Assembly (NCBI RefSeq): GCF_017876755.1
Contig: NZ_JAGIOO010000001.1
Span: forward strand, 4,635,786-4,699,785
Reading direction: 5' to 3'
Source of the DNA: Crossiella equi
GTDB taxonomy: Bacteria > Actinomycetota > Actinomycetes > Mycobacteriales > Pseudonocardiaceae
Length of the DNA stretch: 64,000 nt
The position numbers were made by a program, and so were the translations under genes. Under the pieces are notes generated by a model. It had not been told where the DNA came from. It saw nothing but the letters and a program-made list of their open reading frames with translations, and did no database searches. Within the stretch, counting starts at the first letter, position 1. Every line of letters begins with the position of its first letter. Positions 16,322 through 23,992 of this stretch are shown piece by piece.

Positions 16322-16347
16322 TCGGTAGCACCTGAGAGGAGCCCGCC

Positions 16348-16794
16348 ATGACCATCACCGCGGAGACCGCCCAGTTGCGCGAGCTGTTCGCCGAGGTGGA
16401 GCTCATCGAAGAGGTCGCCGTCACACTGCCGGTGCACGACCGGCGGCGGGAACAGCTCATGAGCGTGGTCGAGAAGCGCCTCGCCGACGCGCTGCCGGTG
16501 CGGCCGTCCGTCGCCAGCGAACTGCTCGAGCTCACCGAGAAGACCGTCCGGGCCTGGGCCAACGAGGGCGTCTTGACCATCGACGTCGTCGACCCCACCG
16601 TCCGGCTCGACGTCCGCAGGCTGCGCGAGGTCACCGTGCTGGTGAACCACCTGCGCCAGGCGGGCAAGACCAGGGGGCTGCTCGACGAGGTGCACCGCCG
16701 CCTCACCGACCAGGCCCTGCTCGACCGCCTCGACCTGGCGGAGAGCCTGGAGCAGATGGACCGCGGCGAGGGACGGGTCGTCCGCACCACGTGA
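16348..16794 (+). CDS. HTH protein, candidate antitoxin
   Basis: A 148-aa protein with a central helix-turn-helix (residues about 52-72, VASELLELTEKTVRAWANEG) of the MerR/excisionase-like type, preceded by a helical segment and followed by a helical C-terminal arm rich in Leu and Arg (RRLTDQALLDRLDLAESLE). The arrangement, a DNA-binding centre with an extended arm followed 47 bases later by a small basic protein, is that of a type II antitoxin that represses its own promoter. The family is not one I can name. Function is inferred from context and layout. Confidence 0.55.
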   Translation: MTITAETAQLRELFAEVELIEEVAVTLPVHDRRREQLMSVVEKRLADALPVRPSVASELLELTEKTVRAWANEGVLTIDVVDPTVRLDVRRLREVTVLVNHLRQAGKTRGLLDEVHRRLTDQALLDRLDLAESLEQMDRGEGRVVRTT

Positions 16795-16841
16795 CCCCTC
16801 CGCGAGGCCTTGGTCGTGTCCTAGGGAGCTCCGACTAGCCA

Positions 16842-17282
16842 GTGCCCATCACCGTCATCGAGACCCCGGTGGCCCAAGCCCAGGCCGACCGGCTCCGGGG
16901 GCAGGCCCGCAAGGCCTACGAGCACTTCCTCGACGATCTCGCGCACCGCGCCTGCGCCGCCCTGTCCTACCGGGTCACCGGCCCGGAGCCACTGCCCCGG
17001 CTGTGCGTGCGCCACCTGCGCGGACCGGACCGCGTGGTTGTCGCGTTCAAGGACCGCACCACCGCGTACGTGCTGCTCATCGGGCCGCACACCGCCGATC
17101 CCGGACTCGACGTGTACGAGCAGCTGTACCAGCTCGCCGAGGTCCGGCCGCCCGACAGCGTCAAGCGCACCAAGCCCAGCTGCTGCGACGACGCCACCGG
17201 TGCCACCCCCGCCGCCGCACCCGCCGTGGTCGACGACCTGTGCCGCCGGGCCAGGAGCCTGGCCCGGCACCGCCGCCGCTAG
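16842..17282 (+). CDS. RelE/ParE-like candidate toxin
   Basis: A 146-aa protein beginning at a GTG (MPITVIETPVAQAQADRL). Residues about 50-95 (LPRLCVRHLRGPDRVVVAFK, then TTAYVLLIGPH) fit the beta-sheet core of the RelE/ParE/HigB fold, with two amphipathic helices before it. It is followed by an unusual C-terminal extension with TKPSCCDD and an arginine-rich tail (RARSLARHRRR). Catalytic residues cannot be assigned safely. The gene follows the HTH gene by 47 bases on the same strand. It could also be a non-toxic DNA/RNA-binding partner. Confidence 0.5.
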   Translation: MPITVIETPVAQAQADRLRGQARKAYEHFLDDLAHRACAALSYRVTGPEPLPRLCVRHLRGPDRVVVAFKDRTTAYVLLIGPHTADPGLDVYEQLYQLAEVRPPDSVKRTKPSCCDDATGATPAAAPAVVDDLCRRARSLARHRRR

Positions 17283-17359
17283 AGAGTTTTCGCCGTGGGT
17301 GTTGCGCCCTCCGGACGGCGTTACCCCGGGCACGAACGGCTCGGACGACCCTCCCTAGC

Positions 17360-17505
17360 CTGACGGCTCGCGCGGCCTGCCCCGGTAGCCCTCAGGATTC
17401 GTGCGACCTGACCAGAAAACCCCACGACTCGTACGGCCGAACCAGGAACCCCACAACTCGTACGGCCTCACCAAGCAACCCCACGGCTCGTGCGGCCTCA
17501 CTAGG
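17360..17505. repeat. five degenerate tandem repeats of about 30 bp
   Basis: Five imperfect units share a core like CTCGTrCGGCCTsACCAGG followed by nAACCCCAC, with a period of 29-31 bp. There are no unique spacers, so this is not a CRISPR. The last two units run into the left arm of the large palindrome at 17464-17901, and one copy is found inverted at the right end of it. Confidence 0.7.
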
Positions 17506-17901
17506 CGTGTTGGCCGTGTGGGTACCTCGTGTTGGCACGGAGAGGACGGCCGGTTCCCCCAGGCCGAAGGCCGCAGGGGCGGCCTCCACGCAGGGCCAAC
17601 ACGAGGTACCCACACGGCCAACACGCCCGGCCCCGGGGCGAAACGGCGAAGCCGTAAGCCCGGAGCAACCCATCAGTCCTACACCCCGGGGGGGCGTTAC
17701 CCCGAGCTCACGGCTACGCCGTCTCGCCCACCAGCCGGGCGTGTTGGCCGGTCCGGTACCTCGTGTTGGCCCTCCAGGCAGGGCCGCCCCTGCGGCCTTC
17801 GGCCTCGGGGAAGGGCCGTCCCCTCCGTGCCAACACGAGGTACCGGCCCGGCCAACACGCCTAGTCAGGCCGCACGAGCAGTGGGGTTGCCTGGTCAGGC
17901 C
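17464..17901. repeat. 438-bp nested palindromic element
   Basis: The left end (17464-17514) and right end (17851-17901) are inverted copies that agree at 47 of 51 positions, and the similarity continues inward to an apex near 17683. Each half contains its own inverted repeat: a perfect 33-bp pair (17504-17536 with 17595-17627) and a 33-bp pair with one mismatch (17738-17770 with 17829-17861). All four copies carry a central GGTACC and end in GTGTTGGC. Between 17283 and 17963 no gene is supported; long open frames on both strands follow from the repeat's composition. It resembles a MITE or a large extragenic palindrome, but has no transposase. Confidence 0.85.
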
Positions 17902-17963
17902 GTTTCCGAAGTCAGCTGTCCGGGAATGGCCGATCGACAGGGAACACCCACAGCGAAAACCCT

Positions 17964-18566
17964 CTAGCCGGGCGGGCGCAGCAGGCCCGCCAGCAGCGTG
18001 CGCAGCGTCTGCGTCAGGTCCGCCACGTGCTCGGGAGTGCCCGGGGCCGGGGCCAGCGGGGCGCCCGCACCGGCCAGGCGGTCGAAGAGCAGGCCGTCGA
18101 TGCAGGCCACCAGGTCGCGGGCGTGCCGCGCCGGGGCCGGTGAGCCCGCCCGGAGGAGCAGCTCCTCGGCCTGTAGGCGAGGGCGGCGGCCTTCGGCCAG
18201 GATCGTGCGCAGCTCCTCGTGGTGGGTGGCCTCCAGCAGGCAGTGGTAGCGGGCCAGGGTGCGGTCGCGGCGCGGCGCGCTGAGCCACGAGTCCAGGAGC
18301 ACCGCGATCGAGGTGGCCAGCACGTCCAGGTCGACCGGGGCGGCCGAGGGCGGTGGGGTGCTGGCCGCGATCTCGGCGGTCTCCACGTCGGCCAGGCGTT
18401 GCACCAGTGCCTGGACCAGGGCTTTCCGTGTGCGGAAGTAGGCCGAGGTGGTGCCCTGGGGCAGGCCTGCGGCCGCGTCGACGGCCCGGTGCGTGAGGGC
18501 GCGCATGCCCCCGGCGGCCACGACGGTGATGGCGGCGTCGGCCAGGGCCGCTCGTCGGTCGCTCAC
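17964..18566 (-). CDS. TetR-family repressor of the divergent monooxygenase gene
   Basis: A 200-aa TetR regulator. The N-terminal HTH (MSDRRAALADAAITVVAAGG, then AVDAAAGLPQGTTSAYFRTR) is complete, with the usual Y-F-R-T/N-K-x-x-L ending. The C-terminal ligand domain is helical and of unknown specificity. The GTG at 18566 gives the normal family start. Two copies of CTACA-ga-TGTAG lie in the 68-bp interval to the divergent FAD monooxygenase, a classic arrangement for a repressor that controls itself and its neighbour, with a small aromatic or lipophilic effector likely. Confidence 0.88.
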   Translation of the reverse strand: MSDRRAALADAAITVVAAGGMRALTHRAVDAAAGLPQGTTSAYFRTRKALVQALVQRLADVETAEIAASTPPPSAAPVDLDVLATSIAVLLDSWLSAPRRDRTLARYHCLLEATHHEELRTILAEGRRPRLQAEELLLRAGSPAPARHARDLVACIDGLLFDRLAGAGAPLAPAPGTPEHVADLTQTLRTLLAGLLRPPG

Positions 18567-18580
18567 TACCCCTCCGGTTT

Positions 18581-18592
18581 CTACAGATGTAG
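18581..18592. promoter_or_regulatory. TetR operator, copy 1
   Basis: CTACA-ga-TGTAG, with arms 18581-18585 and 18588-18592. Its centre is 24 bp from that of the second copy, about two helical turns, so two dimers could bind the same face of DNA. Confidence 0.7.
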
Positions 18593-18602
18593 TATCGCAT
18601 CG

Positions 18603-18618
18603 TTCTACAGATGTAGAA
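18603..18618. promoter_or_regulatory. TetR operator, copy 2
   Basis: TTCTACA-ga-TGTAGAA, a 7-bp inverted repeat lying directly in front of the GGGGAGGG ribosome-binding site of the monooxygenase gene. It is more symmetrical than copy 1. Confidence 0.72.
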
Positions 18619-18634
18619 GACCGGGGAGGGTGCG

Positions 18635-19789
18635 GTGCGCGGGTCAGCGGTGGTGGTCGGCGGTGGGCTCGGGGGCCTGACGGCGGCGGTGGCGTTGCGG
18701 CACGTCGGCTGGGAGGTGGTGGTGCTGGAGCGCGCACCGGAGTTCGGCGAGGTGGGAGCCGGGGTCGGGGTCATGCCCAACGCCATGCGGGCCTTGGACG
18801 CGCTCGGGCTCGGCGCGGCGGTGCGCGAGCGGGGGACGCCGAGGGTGGCCGGGGGCATCCGCGACTCGAGGGGCCGCGCGCTGTCCCGCCTGCCCGCCGG
18901 ACGGCTGGAGGCGGCGCACGGGCGGCCGGTGGCCGTGCACCGCGCCGACCTGCACGCGGTGCTGCGCTCGGCCCTGCCGTCGGAGTGCCTGGTCAACTCG
19001 GCCGAGGTCCTCGAGGTCACACCCGGCGTGCGGTACCGGCGCGAGGGCGAGCACGTGACGCTGCGCCCGGACGTGGTGGTGGCCGCGGACGGCATCCGCA
19101 GCCGGGTGCGGCAGCGGCTCTGGCTGGACGTGCCCGCCCCGGTCTACGCGGGCGCCACCGCCTGGCGCGCGGTCACCGGCCCGGACTTCCCACACCTGGA
19201 CGAGATGACCCAGGTGCTCGGGCCGGGCACCGAGGCGGGCGTCCTGCCGCTGGACCGGGGGCGGGTGTACTGGTACGTGGCCACGGTGTGCCCGCCCGGC
19301 GGCTCCGCGCCGGACGAGCTGGCCGAGGTGCGCCGGCTGGTCGGGCACTGGGCCGGGCCGCTGCCGGAGCTGGTCGAGGCCACCGACCCGGCGGTGCTGC
19401 TGCGCCACGACATCTACGAGCTGGCCACACCCCCGGGCACCTTCGTGCACGGCAACGTGGCGCTGCTGGGCGATGCCGCGCACGCCATGACCCCGTACCT
19501 GGGCCAGGGCGCGTGCCAGGCGGTCGAGGACGGCGTGACGCTGGCCGCCGCCCTGGCCGGGCACCCGGACGTGGCCGCCGGGCTGGCCGAGTACGACCGA
19601 CAGCGCGTGCCCAGGACCCGGGCGGTGGGCAAGCGGTCCCGCCTGCTCGGCCGCCTGGGCCACCAGGTGCGCAACCCGGTGCTGGTGAAGCTGCGCGACC
19701 TGACCCTGCGCGTGATGCCCGCGCGGGCCGGGCTGCGCGGCCTGACCGCGGTGATGGACTGGCGACCGCCGGAGCTGCCCGCTGCCTAG
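18635..19789 (+). CDS. FAD-dependent aromatic monooxygenase
   Basis: A 384-aa group A flavoprotein monooxygenase. The Rossmann motif is VVGGGLGGLTAA at the N-terminus, a DG motif is seen in VVVAADGIRSRVR, and the GD motif is LLGDAAHAMTPYLGQGA (about residues 276-292). These enzymes hydroxylate aromatic or polyketide substrates with NAD(P)H and oxygen; the substrate is unknown. The GTG at 18635 has GGGGAGGG 8 bases upstream. It is divergent from, and probably repressed by, the TetR gene, suggesting induction by its substrate. Its TAG stop lies in a CTAG. Confidence 0.85.
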   Translation: MRGSAVVVGGGLGGLTAAVALRHVGWEVVVLERAPEFGEVGAGVGVMPNAMRALDALGLGAAVRERGTPRVAGGIRDSRGRALSRLPAGRLEAAHGRPVAVHRADLHAVLRSALPSECLVNSAEVLEVTPGVRYRREGEHVTLRPDVVVAADGIRSRVRQRLWLDVPAPVYAGATAWRAVTGPDFPHLDEMTQVLGPGTEAGVLPLDRGRVYWYVATVCPPGGSAPDELAEVRRLVGHWAGPLPELVEATDPAVLLRHDIYELATPPGTFVHGNVALLGDAAHAMTPYLGQGACQAVEDGVTLAAALAGHPDVAAGLAEYDRQRVPRTRAVGKRSRLLGRLGHQVRNPVLVKLRDLTLRVMPARAGLRGLTAVMDWRPPELPAA

Positions 19790-19925
19790 ACGTGGGTCAG
19801 GACGGCCTGGTTGACGAAGACCAGCCTCGCACCGCCACACCGACGCCAGTACTGGGGGTACCGGCGAGGTCGGCGGGCAGGGCCAGCACCCGAGGGTGCG
19901 CGGTCGTGAAGCCATGGCGAACCGC
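19786..19925 (-). pseudogene. possible degraded gene remnant
   Basis: On the minus strand a frame ends LVFVNQAVLTHV with TAG inside the CTAG shared with the monooxygenase stop. Upstream, coding-like codon use continues in another frame (HGFTTAHPRVLALPADLAG), implying a frameshift near 19850. No start codon or full domain remains. The family is not recognised. It may be chance. Confidence 0.25.
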
Positions 19926-19986
19926 CGGGGCCGGAGACGGGCCGTGCGGCCGGAAGGGCAGACCCGCTGCTCCCACCGGCGCGAAG

Positions 19987-20018
19987 AGGGCGCCCGGCCG
20001 CTGTGTGCCGGGCGCCCT
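19987..20018 (-). terminator. terminator of tRNA-Ser(UGA)
   Basis: A perfect 12-bp hairpin (AGGGCGCCCGGC and its complement, loop of 8) lies 8 bases downstream of the tRNA on the minus strand. Confidence 0.65.
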
Positions 20019-20025
20019 CGCGGAG

Positions 20026-20110
20026 CGGAAGCGGAGGGATTTGAACCCCCGGACCCGTTAAGGTCTTCCGCTTTCAAGGCGGATGCATTCGGCCGCTCTG
20101 CCACGCTTCC
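20026..20110 (-). tRNA. tRNA-Ser(UGA)
   Basis: An 85-nt serine tRNA with acceptor GGAAGCG/CGCTTCC and a long variable arm. The anticodon loop CTTGAAA gives TGA. No CCA is encoded. It is the third serine tRNA of the window. Confidence 0.95.
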
Positions 20111-20146
20111 AAGGGAAGAGATTAGTCGGTCTTTGGTGATCTTGTC

Positions 20147-20620
20147 CTATCGACCGGACAGGTGCTCGGTGAGCTTCTCGAACACCGTGGCCAGGGCCGT
20201 GTGCTCGGTGGGGTCCAGCAGGTCGATGAGGTGCTTGCGCACACCCTCGACGTGCGCCGGGGCGGCCTCGCGCAGGCGGCGCAGGCCGGACTCGGTGAGC
20301 TGGGCGTACACGCCGCGGCCGTCGCTCGCGCACTCCACCCGGACCGCGAGACCGGCCTTCTCCATGCGGCCGATCTGGTGCGAGAGGCGGCTCTTGGAGC
20401 TGGCCACCACGCCTGCCAGCTGGCTCATCCGCATGCGCAGGTCCGGCTGCTCGGACAGGCGGACCAGGATCTCGTAGTCGGCCAGGGTCAGGTCGTGCCC
20501 CTCCTGGAGCTCGCGGTTGAGCTGGTAGGCGAGCAGCTGGCTGCCGATGATGTAGGCCCGCCAGGCCCGCATCTCCGGCTCGCTCAGCCACGGGGGCTCG
20601 GCGGGCGGCTGCGAGGTCAC
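20147..20620 (-). CDS. MarR-family regulator
   Basis: A 157-aa winged-helix regulator. The core is LNRELQEGHDLTLADYEILV, then MRMSQLAGVVASSKSRLSHQ as recognition region and a wing with ECASDGRGVYAQLT. The ending is helical for dimerisation. The start is a GTG at 20620. It is divergent from the 5'-nucleotidase gene with a 96-bp gap that holds no clear dyad, so its targets are uncertain. It lies right after tRNA-Ser(UGA) in transcription order. Confidence 0.85.
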   Translation of the reverse strand: MTSQPPAEPPWLSEPEMRAWRAYIIGSQLLAYQLNRELQEGHDLTLADYEILVRLSEQPDLRMRMSQLAGVVASSKSRLSHQIGRMEKAGLAVRVECASDGRGVYAQLTESGLRRLREAAPAHVEGVRKHLIDLLDPTEHTALATVFEKLTEHLSGR

Positions 20621-20716
20621 CCGCCCAGGCTATTGGGTTGTCCGGCGGGCGCCGTTCATCACGAGGTAACCACATCGCTGGTGCACCGCCCTGGACAGGA
20701 GGCAGACTGCCCCACC

Positions 20717-22432
20717 ATGACCTTTCCCCTGATCCGCCGGGCGGGGGTGCTCGCGGCCGCCACCCTCGCGGTCACCGGGCTCACCGCGGGCACCGCGGCG
20801 GCCACCCCAGCCGGCTGGGGCAGCACGGACGTGCGGCTGATCGCCTTCAACGACTTCCACGGCAACCTGGAGCCGCCCGCCGGGTCCTCCGGGCGCATCA
20901 CGCTCTCCGACGGCAAGACCGTCGACGCGGGCGGTGCGGCCTTCTTCGCCACGCACCTGAAGACCCTGCGCGGCCAGGTGCGCAACTCGGTTGTGCTCTC
21001 CGCCGGTGACAACGTCGGCGCCTCGCCGACCACCTCGGCGCTCTTCCACGACGAGCCGACCATCGAGTTCCTGAACAGCATGGGTGTCGCGGCCTCCGCC
21101 GTGGGCAACCACGAGCTGGACGAGGGCTACGCGGAGCTCCAGCGCATGCAGCGCGGCGGCTGCCACCCGACCGACGGGTGCCAGTTCCGCGACCGCTTCC
21201 GGGGCGCGCGCTTCCCGATCCTGGCCGCGAACATGACCTGGGAGAAGTCCGGGGCACCGGCCGCGCTGCCGTTCACCATCACCTTCGCCGGCGGCGTGCC
21301 GGTGGGCGTGATCGGCGTCCCGCTGAAGGACCTGCCGAGCGTGGTCTCCGCCGAGGCGATCAAGGGCCTGAAGTTCGGCGACGAGGTCGAGGCGATCAAC
21401 CGGACCGCGAACACGCTGGACCGCTTCGGCGTGAAGGCGATCGCGGTGCTGCTGCACCAGGGCGACAACACCGAGGGCGGCGGCCCGAACGACTGCCGCA
21501 CCACGCCCGGCCCGGCGCGCGCGATCGCGGAGAAGGCCTCGGCCAAGGTCGACGTGATCTTCACCGGGCACAGCCACCAGCAGTACGTCTGCTCGATCAA
21601 CGACCCGGCGGGCAACCCGCGGCCGGTGCTCCAGGGCGCCTCGTTCGGCCGCATTCTGTCCTCGGTGGACGCCAAGGTCGACTGGCGCACCCGGGACCTC
21701 GTGCGGTCCTCGGTCAAGGCGTTCAACACCGTGGTGACCAGGGACGTCACCCCGGACGCCAAGACCACCGCCCTGATCGAGGAGGCCAAGACCAAGGCCG
21801 CCCCGATCGCCAACCGCCCGGTCGGCTCGATCACCGCGGACCTGCCGCGCACCGCCGCGCCCTCCGGCGAGTCGCCGCTGGGCAACGTGATCGCGGACTC
21901 CCAGCTGGAGGCCACCAAGACCGCGGGCGCGCAGCTGGCCCTGATGAACCCGGGCGGCGTGCGCACCGACCTGACCTTCGCCTCCTCCCCCGCCGGTGAG
22001 GGCAACGGCGTGGTCACCTACGGCGAGGCCTACGCGGTCCAGCCCTTCGGCAACATCCTGCAGACCATCACGCTGACCGGCACGCAGCTCAAGGCGGTGC
22101 TGGAGCAGCAGTGGCAGACCGGCCCGGGCGGCGCGGTGGTGACCAGGGTGCTCCAGCCCTCCAGCACGCTGACCTACGCCTGGTCGGCCTCGGCGGCGCT
22201 GGGCAGCAAGGTCAGCGACCTCAAGGTCGCGGGCACCCCGGTCGACCCGGCGGGCAAGTACCGCGTGACGGTGAACAACTTCCTCAGCGGCGGTGGCGAC
22301 GGCTTCACCGAGCTGGCCAAGGGCACCGAGCTGGTCGGCGGCGCGATCGACCTGGACGCCTTCACCGGCTACCTGGGCGCGCACCCGAACCTGGCGCCCC
22401 CGGCGACCAACCGGGTCACCGCCAAGCCCTGA
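20717..22432 (+). CDS. secreted 5'-nucleotidase/bifunctional metallophosphatase
   Basis: A 571-aa secreted UshA-like enzyme. The signal peptide covers residues 1-29 (AGTAAATPAG). The calcineurin-like domain has the metal motifs AFNDFHGN (D46, H48), AGDNVGAS, VGNHELDEG and FTGHSHQQY. The C-terminal 5'-nucleotidase domain starts near residue 370 and has NPGGVRTDL and FGNILQT. It hydrolyses extracellular nucleotides or sugar nucleotides to recover phosphate and nucleoside. The true ATG is at 20717; the frame is open much further upstream but overlaps the MarR gene and has no signal. A hairpin at 22448-22480 ends it. Confidence 0.92.
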   Translation: MTFPLIRRAGVLAAATLAVTGLTAGTAAATPAGWGSTDVRLIAFNDFHGNLEPPAGSSGRITLSDGKTVDAGGAAFFATHLKTLRGQVRNSVVLSAGDNVGASPTTSALFHDEPTIEFLNSMGVAASAVGNHELDEGYAELQRMQRGGCHPTDGCQFRDRFRGARFPILAANMTWEKSGAPAALPFTITFAGGVPVGVIGVPLKDLPSVVSAEAIKGLKFGDEVEAINRTANTLDRFGVKAIAVLLHQGDNTEGGGPNDCRTTPGPARAIAEKASAKVDVIFTGHSHQQYVCSINDPAGNPRPVLQGASFGRILSSVDAKVDWRTRDLVRSSVKAFNTVVTRDVTPDAKTTALIEEAKTKAAPIANRPVGSITADLPRTAAPSGESPLGNVIADSQLEATKTAGAQLALMNPGGVRTDLTFASSPAGEGNGVVTYGEAYAVQPFGNILQTITLTGTQLKAVLEQQWQTGPGGAVVTRVLQPSSTLTYAWSASAALGSKVSDLKVAGTPVDPAGKYRVTVNNFLSGGGDGFTELAKGTELVGGAIDLDAFTGYLGAHPNLAPPATNRVTAKP

Positions 22433-22447
22433 CCCCCCGCCTGACCG

Positions 22448-22480
22448 ACGGCGCTCCCGCGACCTCCGCGGGGGCGCCGT
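22448..22480. terminator. terminator between the nucleotidase and MarR genes
   Basis: A 14-bp hairpin (arms 22448-22461 and 22467-22480, one G-T type mismatch) lies between two converging genes and may serve both. Confidence 0.65.
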
Positions 22481-22483
22481 CCG

Positions 22484-22984
22484 TCATTCCGGGGCCGGTC
22501 CCTCCAACGAGATCAGCGCCTTGCGCAGCAGCCCGGCCAGCTGCTCCTGCTCGCTCGCGGTCAGCCCGGCCAGCAGCCGCCGCTCGGTCTCGATGTGCGG
22601 TTCCAGCACGCGCTCGGCCAGGTCCAGGCCCTCCTCGGTGAGCCGGACCAGCACACCGCGGCGGTCCGCCGGGTCGGGTTCGCGCACCAGCAGGCCACGC
22701 GCGGCCAGCCGGTCCACGCGGTGGGTCATGGTGCCGGAGCTGACCATCATCGAGGCCAGCAGCTGGCTGACGGTCAGGCGGTGCGGGGCGCCCGCGCGGC
22801 GCAGGGTGACCAGCACGTCGTACTCCCACTGCACCAGGCCGAACCGGGCGAAGTTCTCGCCAATCCCCTTGTCCAGCAAGGAGTGCAGCCGCGCGGTGCG
22901 GCCGACCACCCCGATCGGGGCCACGTCGAAGCCCGGCTTCTCCCGCGCCCACTGCTCGATGATCTTGTCCACGGCATCGCGCAC
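22484..22984 (-). CDS. MarR-family repressor of the divergent EamA transporter
   Basis: A 166-aa MarR regulator with HTH segment LTVSQLLASMMVSSGTMTHR and a wing PDPADRRGVLVRLTEEG. The start is GTG 22984 (MRDAVDKIIEQWAREKPG). Its gene is divergent from an EamA-type exporter, and a perfect AATCTCGA-tg-TCGAGATT dyad lies in the 60-bp gap. It most likely represses the exporter and itself until a small toxic compound binds. Confidence 0.87.
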   Translation of the reverse strand: MRDAVDKIIEQWAREKPGFDVAPIGVVGRTARLHSLLDKGIGENFARFGLVQWEYDVLVTLRRAGAPHRLTVSQLLASMMVSSGTMTHRVDRLAARGLLVREPDPADRRGVLVRLTEEGLDLAERVLEPHIETERRLLAGLTASEQEQLAGLLRKALISLEGPAPE

Positions 22985-23000
22985 CGCCGGATCCTACTCT

Positions 23001-23018
23001 AATCTCGATGTCGAGATT
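23001..23018. promoter_or_regulatory. MarR operator
   Basis: A perfect 8-bp inverted repeat, AATCTCGA-tg-TCGAGATT, lies 17 bp from the MarR start and 27 bp from the EamA start. A further half-site, GTCGAGATAC, follows at 23025. Confidence 0.75.
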
Positions 23019-23044
23019 CTTGACGTCGAGATACTTGGGGAGGC

Positions 23045-23992
23045 GTGGTGCTCGTCCGGACCTCGCTCGCGCCCGTGCTGTGGGGCACGACCTTCCTGGT
23101 CAGCACGGAGTTCCTGCCGGTCAGCCCGCTGTGGAACGCGCTGCTGCGGGCGCTGCCCGCCGGGCTGGTGCTGCTCGCGCTGCGCCCGGGCCGCCCGCGC
23201 GGGGACTGGTGGTGGCGGGCGCTGGTGCTCGGCGCGCTGCACATCGGCGTGTTCTTCACGCTGGTCTTCGTGGCCGCGCAGCGCCTGCCCGGCGGGGTGG
23301 CGGGCACGCTGAACTCGGTGCAGACCGTGCTGGTCCTGGGGCTGGCGGCGGTGGTGCTGGCCGAGCCGGTGCGCGCGAGCCAGGTGCTGGCGGCGGTGGG
23401 CGGGGTGGCCGGGGTGGCGCTGCTGGTGCTCAACGGCGAGGCGGCGCTGGACGCGGTGGGCCTGCTGGCCGCACTCGGCGGCGCGGTGAGCGCGTCCCTG
23501 GGCATCGTGCTCAGCCGGAAGTGGGGCCTGCCGGAGGGGGTGTCCGGGCTGACGCTGACCGCCTGGCAGCTGCTCGGCGGCGCGGTGGCGCTGCTGCCGG
23601 TGGCCCTGCTGCTGGAGGGCGCGCCGCCGGTGCCGGACGGGCGGGCGCTGCTTGGGCTGCTGTGGCTGTCGCTGGTGGCCACCGCGTTCGCGCACACGCT
23701 GTTCTTCGCCGGGCTGCGGCGGCTACCCGCCGGGCGGGTGGCGCTGCTCGGGCTGCTCAACCCGCTGACCGCGACGCTGCTGGGCTGGGTGGTGCTGGAC
23801 CAGCGCCTCACCGGCTGGCAGCTGCTCGGTGCGGCGCTGGTCCTCGGGTCGGTGGTGCTGGGTCAGGCCAGGACGTCCAGCCAGACCAGGTGGTGGTCGG
23901 AGGTGTCGTTCAGGCGGGCCAGCGGAGAGCGCGCGGTGGGCCAGAACACACCCGTGGCCAGCGGGAACAGCGGGCGCGAGGGCAGCACGTAG
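23045..23992 (+). CDS. EamA-family (DMT) transporter
   Basis: A 315-aa inner-membrane protein with ten hydrophobic segments in two EamA repeats (residues about 5-130 and 140-275), for example PVLWGTTFLVSTEFLP and LLNPLTATLLGWVVLDQRLT. These export amino acids or metabolites. It starts at GTG 23045 after GGGGAGG. After the last helix (VLGSVVLGQA) the frame runs on for about 40 polar residues (SSQTRWWSEVSFRRASGERA...) that lie antisense to the end of the next gene, an overlap of 130 bp; this tail looks like read-through, not a domain. It is controlled by the divergent MarR gene. Confidence 0.85.
   Translation: MVLVRTSLAPVLWGTTFLVSTEFLPVSPLWNALLRALPAGLVLLALRPGRPRGDWWWRALVLGALHIGVFFTLVFVAAQRLPGGVAGTLNSVQTVLVLGLAAVVLAEPVRASQVLAAVGGVAGVALLVLNGEAALDAVGLLAALGGAVSASLGIVLSRKWGLPEGVSGLTLTAWQLLGGAVALLPVALLLEGAPPVPDGRALLGLLWLSLVATAFAHTLFFAGLRRLPAGRVALLGLLNPLTATLLGWVVLDQRLTGWQLLGAALVLGSVVLGQARTSSQTRWWSEVSFRRASGERAVGQNTPVASGNSGREGST

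Noticed and set aside
17360..17505. CRISPR-like array
   Set aside because: Units follow each other without unique spacers, are degenerate, and no cas gene is present.
17355..17967. Open frames on both strands across the palindromic element
   Set aside because: Their translations repeat because the DNA repeats (for example GTSCW and PTRGT). No ribosome-binding sites or domains; explained by the palindrome.
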